Assembly: GCA_016932955.1 (NCBI GenBank)
Contig: JAFGBV010000105.1
Location: forward strand, 1 to 10,745
DNA length: 10,745 bases
Direction of reading: 5' to 3'
From: Anaerolineales bacterium
Lineage (GTDB): Bacteria > Chloroflexota > Anaerolineae > Anaerolineales > UBA4823
Part shown: positions 1 through 7,024 of the stretch, in pieces
Position numbering within the stretch: position 1 is the first letter of the stretch
Layout of the letters: each line of letters begins with the position of its first letter
The notes under the pieces: generated by a model
Database searches by the model: none
What the model was told of the DNA's origin: nothing
What the model saw: the letters and a program-made list of their open reading frames with translations, nothing else
Made by a program: the position numbers and the translations under genes

Positions 1-307
1 CTTCACATTACCTGCTGGCTTTAATATGCAGAGCGACCTGCGTATCTTCTTGGAGCCACAAATGTTCGATGATGTGCTCGAGGTGGTTGTGAATGGCAAA
101 CAGGCCGGCATCCGATTATGGGCGCCATATGATGTGGAAATAACCGGTCACTTGATTCCGGGGGAGAATCAGATTGAGCTAAGGGTGGCTAACACCCTGG
201 TGAACCTGCTCGAGGCGGTAGAGAGACCATCCGGCTTATGTGGGGCACCCAGGCTTGTGCCTTACCGCCAATTTGAGTTTATTGGAGCATTCAGCGATGA
301 AGCTTAA
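1..307 (+). CDS. Glycoside hydrolase, C-terminal sugar-binding-like domain (partial, 5' end missing)
   Basis: The reading frame is open from the left edge (first full codon at 2) to a TAA at 305-307, so only about 101 C-terminal residues are present. The segment with VVVNGKQAG, RLWAPYDVEITG, LIPGENQIELRVANTLVN is the beta-sandwich found in GH2-type and rhamnosidase-type enzymes: a strand bearing 'VNGK.AG', then an aromatic/proline turn, 'D(I/V)TG', and 'PGEN.(I/L).(I/V).V.NTL.N'. This galactose-binding-like fold usually sits at the C terminus of large alpha-L-rhamnosidase-like or related glycosidases, where it packs against the catalytic barrel. The catalytic domain is off the window, so family and substrate cannot be assigned. 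The internal ATG at 26 is not a credible start, because the domain is already under way there. The next gene starts inside this one (11-base overlap), which suggests translational coupling. Confidence 0.75.
   Translation, partial: FTLPAGFNMQSDLRIFLEPQMFDDVLEVVVNGKQAGIRLWAPYDVEITGHLIPGENQIELRVANTLVNLLEAVERPSGLCGAPRLVPYRQFEFIGAFSDEA
284..287 (+). promoter_or_regulatory. Ribosome binding site for the AllA-like gene
   Basis: GGAG lies nine bases before the ATG at 297, inside the end of the preceding gene. It decides the start in favour of 297 over the ATG at 240. Confidence 0.6.
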
Positions 308-788
308 GATTGAAGAGTTAACCCCCCAGGCATTTGCCCCCTTTGGTAAGGTTATTGAACAGCCCACACGACCAGTGGATGCCGAGGGACCCGGCTGGAA
401 ATGGTGGGGAGAGAATCTCACACTGGGCAGCAACCGCAGCTATGCCATCGGTTATCTAGACCTCCGGCCAGCCGAGCTCAGTTTTAACTGGGCTGAACGC
501 CACATGCATTCAGATGAGCTCATCCTACCGACCGGTGGTGACTGTTTGATCTACGTAGGTCCGCCAGACTTTCCGGACGATCCGGCTCATCTGCCAGCCC
601 TTGAAAGCTTTCGTGTCTTCCGCATTCGCCAGGGACAGGGCGCATTGGTCTCTGAGCGTGTCTGGCACGGCGCGCCCATGGCAGTCGACCGTCCAGTGAA
701 CGCGGTCATCTTGCTTGGCTATGGCAGTGGGCGGGAAGACGCCTACGTAGTCAAGTTCGAGATCAATCCGGTATGGATAGAACGATAA
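297..788 (+). CDS. AllA-like cupin (ureidoglycolate lyase family)
   Basis: This is a 163-residue protein, close to the roughly 160-170 residues usual for the ureidoglycolate lyase (AllA) family. That family is a cupin fold that in purine breakdown cleaves ureidoglycolate to glyoxylate and urea. Supporting features are an N-terminal 'LTPQAFAPFGKVIE' (residues 8-21), a central ERHMHSDELILPTGGD (67-82) matching the family's 'ERH....AFIPL.G' strand, and RVWHGAP (121-127) matching its 'G.WH' element. I chose the ATG at 297 over the upstream in-frame ATG at 240 because GGAG lies at 284-287, nine bases ahead, and because the family begins close to this point. No other allantoin-pathway gene is visible, so a different substrate with a similar keto/hydroxy-acid or sugar-acid shape is possible. 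The fold is fairly certain, the reaction is not. Confidence 0.75.
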   Translation: MKLKIEELTPQAFAPFGKVIEQPTRPVDAEGPGWKWWGENLTLGSNRSYAIGYLDLRPAELSFNWAERHMHSDELILPTGGDCLIYVGPPDFPDDPAHLPALESFRVFRIRQGQGALVSERVWHGAPMAVDRPVNAVILLGYGSGREDAYVVKFEINPVWIER

Positions 789-816
789 TTTACAGGTAAC
801 TGACGTGCGGTAAGCT

Positions 817-823
817 AGGAGAG
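817..823 (+). promoter_or_regulatory. Ribosome binding site for the ferritin-like gene
   Basis: AGGAGAG ends seven bases before the ATG at 831, a strong Shine-Dalgarno match. The 42-base gap it sits in (789-830) shows no clear promoter or hairpin. Confidence 0.75.
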
Positions 824-830
824 ATAAAAT

Positions 831-2219
831 ATGCCAATTGTCGATCGGCGCGTGTTTGGCGGACGGTTCACGGTTAGGGAGAATTCCCAACGTCTGGCAA
901 ACTACCGCTATCTAGAAGTGCAGCTAATGGAAATCATCGGCGGCTGGTGCCATTCTACACCACAGCTCGCCTTCAAAGCGGCCTTCGGATACCACGTTTA
1001 CGACCATGCCCAGGCAGCCGAGTTGCTCGGCGAACGACTCGAGCAGCTTCGTTCTAGCCGAGCGAGCCACGAACCAGGCTCCGATGCCTTCGCCCACTTG
1101 TGTGAATACGTCTGGCAGCTCGGAAATCCCATCGACCGGCTGACGGCGGTTTATCGGGTGCTGGAGCCGCACCTCATAAGCACGTACGTATACCATGCCG
1201 ACGCCACCGACCCGCTGGCAGATGCACCTACTATCCGCCTTTTGCGCCATCTGGCCGCAATAGACCAATCGCATGTGGCTTGGGGGCAGGCCGTGCTTGA
1301 ATCACTGGCGCGCTTACCCGAAGAGCGACGTCGGGCACTCGATGTGCAATCCGAGATTGAGGCTCGCCTGCTGGAGTCAGGTGGCGTGACAGGACAGGGA
1401 ATCGAGTCTCATTGGCTGACTTTCCACAGTGCGCAGGAAGCAGACCGGCCTAAACAGCGCATCCGGCGTAGTGGTCGCGTCTATCGGTTTACCAAAAATT
1501 GCCCCCCGCTGGATCATTCAGCAGTTGAGCAGCCATTCTGGTTCTCGTCCAGCCCCGAAGATTTCCACAGGTACTATACAACTGATGACGAATGGTCGAT
1601 GGAGGGATTCCGGCACAAGTTCCACCAATTGCTGTATGGCGAGGTTGAGACTACCGACCGGATGGGTAAGATGTTGGCAGAATTCCCGGATTTACCCTGG
1701 GAGATGCGCATGGAACTTGCTCACCAAATGTGGGATGAAGCCAGGCACATTGAGATCGTTGCCAAAGCCTGCGAAGAGGAACTGGGCGCGACGTTGGGCT
1801 ATGGGCCGTGGCCTATGATCTGGTGGTGGATGCAGAATGAAACCGACCCGCTGCGTCGAATTTCAGTCACCAATAGCTGGGCTGAAGCCAACCTGATGCA
1901 CACCCTGCGTGAGTGGAAAGAACATGCCGAAGAACGCGGCTATGCTCGTATCGCAGAACTGTGTGATTACCTGCAAGCGGATGAATTGACTCACGTACGG
2001 CTGGGCACGCGCTGGATTCGCCACTTCATTCAGGTAAAACCCGAGATCAAAGATGATTTAGCTGCTTGGAGTCAGCGTGCGGTAGAGATTGTACAAGGTT
2101 TCTACAACAATGCCTACAGCAGCACGGAACAGCCAAAGCCACGCTTCTCCTTCCTGAGAAAAGATGACAACGACGTTGAGGAGGCTGGAGAACACGCCAG
2201 CCATATTATTGGCGAATAG
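831..2219 (+). CDS. Tandem ferritin-like di-iron protein (DUF455-type)
   Basis: This 462-residue protein has two four-helix ferritin-like units. The C-terminal unit (about 255-400) carries a full di-iron carboxylate set: E271/E273 on helix A, D302-E303-A-R-H306 on helix B, E352 on helix C and D384-E385-L-T-H388 on helix D. The end of helix D, 'THVRLGTRW', resembles the DUF455 signature. The N-terminal unit (about 27-160) aligns helix by helix: E34, Y-D58-H59-A-Q, L-E112-P-H, and D145-Q-S-H148-V. It lacks the helix-B Glu and His, which are H59 and A62 here. A charged tail (about 430-462) follows. The protein is cytoplasmic, with no signal or membrane segment. Members of this superfamily act as oxidases, oxygenases or iron/redox proteins; the substrate here is unknown. 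It ends directly against the next gene with no gap. Confidence 0.8.
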   Translation: MPIVDRRVFGGRFTVRENSQRLANYRYLEVQLMEIIGGWCHSTPQLAFKAAFGYHVYDHAQAAELLGERLEQLRSSRASHEPGSDAFAHLCEYVWQLGNPIDRLTAVYRVLEPHLISTYVYHADATDPLADAPTIRLLRHLAAIDQSHVAWGQAVLESLARLPEERRRALDVQSEIEARLLESGGVTGQGIESHWLTFHSAQEADRPKQRIRRSGRVYRFTKNCPPLDHSAVEQPFWFSSSPEDFHRYYTTDDEWSMEGFRHKFHQLLYGEVETTDRMGKMLAEFPDLPWEMRMELAHQMWDEARHIEIVAKACEEELGATLGYGPWPMIWWWMQNETDPLRRISVTNSWAEANLMHTLREWKEHAEERGYARIAELCDYLQADELTHVRLGTRWIRHFIQVKPEIKDDLAAWSQRAVEIVQGFYNNAYSSTEQPKPRFSFLRKDDNDVEEAGEHASHIIGE

Positions 2220-3401
2220 ATGAATACCACAATGACAGAGCCCATGACCGGCAGGCAGCGTATGTTGACTGCTTTTGCCTGTAAAGAACCCGATCACGTG
2301 CCGGTCTCACCGGATATCTCGGCGATGGTACCTGTGAGGCTGTCAGGTAAGACCTTCGATGCAATGTTTTTAGATGGATTACCCCATCACGGATATGCTA
2401 CAGTTAGCGTGGCTCAGGCGTATGTAAATGCAGTGAAATATTACGGCTTTGACGGCTGGTACATCTATGGTTCATTGCCAGAAATCGCTCCAGAGGGCCG
2501 GCCTCACTGGAAGTCATATTGCGAACAACTTCCTGAAGGGGGACAGGTGCGCTACGAGGTCGCCCAAACCCCTTACGGGGAGCTGACCCGCCATACGCTC
2601 TACCCAACGACTGACCCACCCTGGGAACAGGATAAGCCAGTCAAGGACCTGCAGCGAGACTGGCCTCGGCTACGATCATTGATGGGCGAAGATGAAAAGT
2701 GGCAATGGCAGGAGAAGTTTAACGACCACCATCGTATTGGCGAACTGGGCGTTTACTCAGTCGCAGTGGGCATTCCACAAGATTGGTGGTTTTTCCAACG
2801 GCAGGGCGGATTCCCCGTTCTTTACCATGATTACATCGACTCTGCTGCTTATATCCAGGAGATTTTCGAGTTCTACCAGCGCTATGCCCTGGCGAGGATC
2901 AAGGCCGCATGTATTGCCGGAGCCGATGAAATTATGCTGGGAGGCTCGGCGTCCAGCCTCAGCGTCAGTAGTCCTAAATACTTCCGGAAATACGACCTGC
3001 CCTTCATCCAAAAAGCTGCTGAGTTGTGCAAACAATATGGCGTCTTCTCACATCTGCATGTTTGCGGTAAGTCCCGTAAAGCGGTAGAAATGGCCGCTGA
3101 GGAAACCGAGGTTGATGTAATCGAGCCGCTCGAAGAGCCGCCCGGCGGCGATGTCGATATCGCCTCATTCAAAAAGAAATACGGCAATCGAATCTGCTTG
3201 AAGGGTAACATCAATACATTTGAGTTCATGCTGAACGCAACCCCCGCACAGGTAGAAGAAAAGGCGAAACGCCTGATTGATGATTGTGCTGAAGGTGGAG
3301 GTTTTGTCCTTTCCACTGGCGATCAATGCGGGCGGGATACTCCAGATGCAAACCTATTCAAACTGGTAGAGGTTGCTCGGACCTACGGCAGGTATTCGTA
3401 A
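2220..3401 (+). CDS. URO-D/MtaA-family protein (uroporphyrinogen decarboxylase-like)
   Basis: This 393-residue TIM-barrel protein belongs to the URO-D family. The opening 'MTGRQRMLTAF..KEPDHVPVSPD' (from residue 9) is the usual N terminus. HLHVCG (278-283) gives the H280-x-C282 pair, and STGDQCGRDTP (365-375) supplies C370, together the H-x-C...C zinc set of the MtaA/MtbA/CmuA methyltransferases. The 'WxMRQAGR' substrate motif of true haem-pathway URO-D is absent, so a haem role is unlikely. Zn-type relatives transfer methyl groups between corrinoid proteins and cofactors or substrates. No corrinoid-binding domain lies in this window, so the acceptor is unknown. Genes of this type do turn up in sugar-catabolism loci without a settled function. 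The ATG at 2220 abuts the previous stop; ATG 2244 (Met9) fits the family N terminus slightly better, and neither has a strong Shine-Dalgarno site. Confidence 0.85.
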   Translation: MNTTMTEPMTGRQRMLTAFACKEPDHVPVSPDISAMVPVRLSGKTFDAMFLDGLPHHGYATVSVAQAYVNAVKYYGFDGWYIYGSLPEIAPEGRPHWKSYCEQLPEGGQVRYEVAQTPYGELTRHTLYPTTDPPWEQDKPVKDLQRDWPRLRSLMGEDEKWQWQEKFNDHHRIGELGVYSVAVGIPQDWWFFQRQGGFPVLYHDYIDSAAYIQEIFEFYQRYALARIKAACIAGADEIMLGGSASSLSVSSPKYFRKYDLPFIQKAAELCKQYGVFSHLHVCGKSRKAVEMAAEETEVDVIEPLEEPPGGDVDIASFKKKYGNRICLKGNINTFEFMLNATPAQVEEKAKRLIDDCAEGGGFVLSTGDQCGRDTPDANLFKLVEVARTYGRYS

Positions 3402-3407
3402 AGGGAG
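3401..3407 (+). promoter_or_regulatory. Ribosome binding site for the GH42-like gene
   Basis: AAGGGAG lies seven bases before the ATG at 3415 and right at the preceding stop codon. It favours 3415 over the in-frame TTG at 3373, which would overlap the upstream gene. Confidence 0.75.
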
Positions 3408-3414
3408 AAAGCTG

Positions 3415-5508
3415 ATGGAAAGAGGTGTCTATTTCGATGCATGGTTTCCCCGCCAACACTGTTATCATCCCAGCCTGCCTGGTAGACGGATGCGTATGAT
3501 TGACGATCTGGTCGACTACCATGCAACTGCCCTGGTATGGTCAGCCCTGGGAGGCGGCTCGATCTCCCTTCCCTATCTCGAACAGGAAGCCTACGCCTCG
3601 GTAGATGCTCGCTTCCGCTTTTATGGGTTTGTTAACGATAGCGAATTCATCCAGGAATGCCAGAAGAAGGGCATCAAAGTGTTCGGCATCGTTTTCGAAG
3701 TGCAGGGCTGGGAAATGCCTGCTGAACTGGACGAGAACGAAAGTCAAGTATTGGCATTCAACGAGCTGCGCGGCGCAGGGAAGCGTGCTTGGATGGGGTT
3801 GAGAGAATTCTCGCAGAATCGCTACCCAAAGCTTTGGGCTCCACTCGAAAAGTATTTCCCAGATGGGTTGCGAAACAGCGATGGCGAACGCGTCACAGAC
3901 CTGATCGAGGAGTGCTGCTCACGGGATATTTTTGGCAAACCTTGCCATGCACACTGGGTTGAGTGCCCCGATCGAGAACACCAATGCTATATGATGGATC
4001 GCAACAACCCGGTCTGGCGCGAATACCTGAAAGCCATCCTGCGCATCCAGATCGATGCCGGGGTCGATGGTATACAATTGGACGAAGCCGAGTTGCCTAT
4101 CACTACTTTTCAGTATGGTGGCTGCTTCTGCAAAGAATGCATGCGCGGTTTCCGTAATTACCTGCTTGCTCTACCCGCGAAATTGCTCCCCGTTGAATTG
4201 CATGGCATCAACCTCCCCACCTTCCATTACGGTGAGTGGCTGCTAACACAGGGGTATGACTTTAAACTAGATCGCGAGGAAACGCCGCTTTTCTGGGAGT
4301 ATCATCGCTTCCAGATGTATCAGATCAAGCGCTATTTTGCTGAACTGGCATCGTATGCACGCCAGTACGCAGCCGAAAAAGGGCGCAAGATATTGGTATC
4401 GGGCAATTTCTTCAACCTGGTAGCCCACTGGTACTACCCAATGGAACCGAATGTCGATCTGATCATCACTGAAATGCGCAACACACGCTATCGGCAGCCA
4501 GCCTGGTATCGCTATGTGGCTGGTTTCGCAGGCGAGAAACCGGTGATCGTAGCAGAAAACCCTTATGGTGGAGTTGTGCCAGAGTTGATCGAGAAGCTCA
4601 AGCTAGGGAAAGGGTATGACCTTTTCCGCATGTCTCTATACGAGGCAGCTGCTTTGGGTGCCAATATGAGCGTCCCCTATGGCTCGTGGATGGGCAGCGT
4701 GATCCAGGATTCGTTCTACGCCCCACATGAACTGTGTGTGGAGGTGCAAAGCTTCCTGGCCAAGAATGAGCTCCTGTTCAGTCGAAAAACCTGCGCTGAG
4801 ACAGGCGTTGTTTATAGCGTAGAAACGAATTTCCTGCGCACCTCTGGTAAAGGCTTATTTGCAGATAACCGTTACAACACCTCCACCAGCGAGGTCGGTC
4901 CATTTTGGCAGGTTTGTGAGTCTCTATGTGATGCTGTTCAGCCTTACGATGTGGTTTTCTTCCCCGATGGTGATCTGCGACAAGATGCGCTTACCCTTGA
5001 ACAACTCAACCAATACCACACCCTGATCCTGCCCGACTGCCGTTTTCTCACCAGTCACCAGGCAGTCTTGCTACTGGATTACTTGGATATTGGTGGCCGC
5101 CTGGTGGTGTTTGGCGAGCTGGGTGCGAACCTGCCCGAGGAACAGATGCTGGTGATCCTGACACATAATAACACCACACGGGTCAAAGATATCGGGGGAG
5201 CTGATCACTTCTGGCCTCCTGATGGGCCGCAGGTAGAAATAGCCCCGCAGAAGGATATCGCCTTAAATATCCAGCAGTTGGAGGAGGGTGTGGCGGTGCA
5301 CCTGCTGCGCTATGATTATGACTACGACCAGGATAAGGTACCACCTCTGGAAGAGTTAAAACTGTCAATTCGCCTGCCCGGTTCTTATGTAAGCTTGCAG
5401 GTGTTTAGTCCTGGCGAGTTGCCGGCGGTTAACCTCACTGTCGATGGTAATTTGCATCACCTCATCTTGCATAACGTCCCTCTTTACAGTATTTTGCTCT
5501 TGAAGTAA
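3415..5508 (+). CDS. GH42-like TIM-barrel hydrolase with GATase-like trimerisation domain
   Basis: This is a 697-residue protein without a signal peptide. Residues about 1-450 read as a (beta/alpha)8 barrel. GVDGIQLDEAE (216-226) ends a strand in a D223-E224 pair, and GGCFCKEC (235-242) gives C237-x-C239-x-x-C242, the same spacing as the zinc cluster of GH42 beta-galactosidases. C191 or C184 could be the fourth ligand. VIVAENPYGG (377-386) supplies E381, about 157 residues beyond E224, plausible as the nucleophile. Residues about 460-600 (VVYSVETNF, DVVFFPDGDL, HTLILPDCRFLT, GGRLVVFGELG) form an alpha/beta domain like the GH42 trimerisation (class I amidotransferase-like) domain, and a short beta domain ends the protein. 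I infer a retaining glycosidase of a GH42-like uncharacterised group, possibly what Pfam calls hypothetical glycosyl hydrolase 6. The substrate is unknown. Confidence 0.7.
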   Translation: MERGVYFDAWFPRQHCYHPSLPGRRMRMIDDLVDYHATALVWSALGGGSISLPYLEQEAYASVDARFRFYGFVNDSEFIQECQKKGIKVFGIVFEVQGWEMPAELDENESQVLAFNELRGAGKRAWMGLREFSQNRYPKLWAPLEKYFPDGLRNSDGERVTDLIEECCSRDIFGKPCHAHWVECPDREHQCYMMDRNNPVWREYLKAILRIQIDAGVDGIQLDEAELPITTFQYGGCFCKECMRGFRNYLLALPAKLLPVELHGINLPTFHYGEWLLTQGYDFKLDREETPLFWEYHRFQMYQIKRYFAELASYARQYAAEKGRKILVSGNFFNLVAHWYYPMEPNVDLIITEMRNTRYRQPAWYRYVAGFAGEKPVIVAENPYGGVVPELIEKLKLGKGYDLFRMSLYEAAALGANMSVPYGSWMGSVIQDSFYAPHELCVEVQSFLAKNELLFSRKTCAETGVVYSVETNFLRTSGKGLFADNRYNTSTSEVGPFWQVCESLCDAVQPYDVVFFPDGDLRQDALTLEQLNQYHTLILPDCRFLTSHQAVLLLDYLDIGGRLVVFGELGANLPEEQMLVILTHNNTTRVKDIGGADHFWPPDGPQVEIAPQKDIALNIQQLEEGVAVHLLRYDYDYDQDKVPPLEELKLSIRLPGSYVSLQVFSPGELPAVNLTVDGNLHHLILHNVPLYSILLLK

Positions 5509-6105
<597 letters not shown>

Positions 6106-6116
6106 ACAACAAAGCG

Positions 6117-6980
6117 ATGGTAAAAATCCTGCTCGATACCGATATTGGGACTGATGTGGACGACGCTGTCTGCCTGGCTTATTTACTGGCACAGCCTGCT
6201 TGCGAGTTGCTCGGCATTACCACCGTCACAGGCGAGGCTGTCAAGCGTGCATCTCTTGCCAGTGCATTGTGCATTGCTGCAGGAAGAGATATCCCTATAT
6301 ATCCTGGGGCTGAGCGCCCGTTGTTTGGTGAGCAGCGCCAGAAAATTGCACAACAGGCTGCCGCCTTGCCACGCTGGGCTCACCAGGGGGATTTTCCACA
6401 GGGTCAGGCAATTAGTTTTATGGCTGACACGATCCGTGCTCACCCCGGCGAGATCATCCTGCTCACCATCGGGCCACTCACCAATGCCGGGTTGCTGTTT
6501 TCCGCTTATCCTGACATCCCTGCTCTGTTAAAGGGGATGTTCCTGATGGGCGGCGACTTTGGAGAAGGTACTCAGCGCGTTGAGTGGAATATTGCCGGCG
6601 ATCCACACGCCTCCGAGATCGTATTCCAGGCTTCACTGCCAGACATACACGTGGTCGGTCTGAATGTCACCCAAAGAGTTATGTTGACAGCCGAGCAGGT
6701 AAGACAGAGCTTTACCGCTCCCTTGCTAAGGCCTGTCGTGGATTTTGCCGAAATCTGGTTTGCCCAGTTCTTCCCCTCGATCACGTTTCACGACCCTTTG
6801 ACCGCTGCTGCAATATTTGACGACACGCTTTGCAGCTTCATCCCATGCACGGTCACGATTGACACGGTCGAAATACCCGGCAGGACGATCTGGCAGCCGG
6901 GCGGGGACGAACAAACCCATCAGGTTGCCATCGATGTGGATGCGGAACGCTATTTCGACCACTTCTTCAGTGTCTTTTGA
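6117..6980 (+). CDS. Nucleoside hydrolase (IUNH family)
   Basis: This 287-residue protein is of the inosine-uridine preferring nucleoside hydrolase family, Ca2+-dependent enzymes that split the N-glycosidic bond to give free base plus ribose. The N terminus carries DTDIGTDVDDA (7-17), the calcium-binding aspartate motif, in a form two residues longer than the classic DxDPGxDDA. TIGPLTN (117-123), EWNIAGDPHAS (156-166, with N158 and D162) and FHDPLTAA (224-231, with H225 and D226) complete the active site. All expected ligands appear intact. The aromatic- and proline-rich stretch at 206-222 probably lies over the pocket. It starts 11 bases after the isomerase stop with no good Shine-Dalgarno site, so translational coupling is likely. 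Base and sugar preference cannot be read from the sequence; several family members act on modified nucleosides or other N-ribosides. Confidence 0.88.
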   Translation: MVKILLDTDIGTDVDDAVCLAYLLAQPACELLGITTVTGEAVKRASLASALCIAAGRDIPIYPGAERPLFGEQRQKIAQQAAALPRWAHQGDFPQGQAISFMADTIRAHPGEIILLTIGPLTNAGLLFSAYPDIPALLKGMFLMGGDFGEGTQRVEWNIAGDPHASEIVFQASLPDIHVVGLNVTQRVMLTAEQVRQSFTAPLLRPVVDFAEIWFAQFFPSITFHDPLTAAAIFDDTLCSFIPCTVTIDTVEIPGRTIWQPGGDEQTHQVAIDVDAERYFDHFFSVF

Positions 6981-7013
6981 TACTGCGATCTTTTTCAGGT
7001 CACTGCTTTGCTA

Positions 7014-7020
7014 GAGGAGA
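7014..7020 (+). promoter_or_regulatory. Ribosome binding site for the beta-lactamase-fold gene
   Basis: GAGGAGA lies four bases before the ATG at 7025. It places the start immediately ahead of a signal peptide, rather than at the in-frame ATG at 6977 that overlaps the nucleoside hydrolase end. Confidence 0.75.
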
Positions 7021-7024
7021 TATC

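Noticed and set aside
2220..3401. Haem-pathway uroporphyrinogen decarboxylase (HemE)
   Set aside because: The WxMRQAGR-type substrate motif is absent and the H-x-C...C zinc set of the methyltransferase branch is present.
3373..3414. TTG start adding 14 residues to the GH42-like protein
   Set aside because: It overlaps the upstream gene, and AAGGGAG sits at the right distance from the ATG at 3415, where the recognisable protein begins.
6977..7024. Earlier ATG for the beta-lactamase-fold protein
   Set aside because: It would put 16 non-hydrophobic residues ahead of a normal signal peptide, and GAGGAGA points to 7025.
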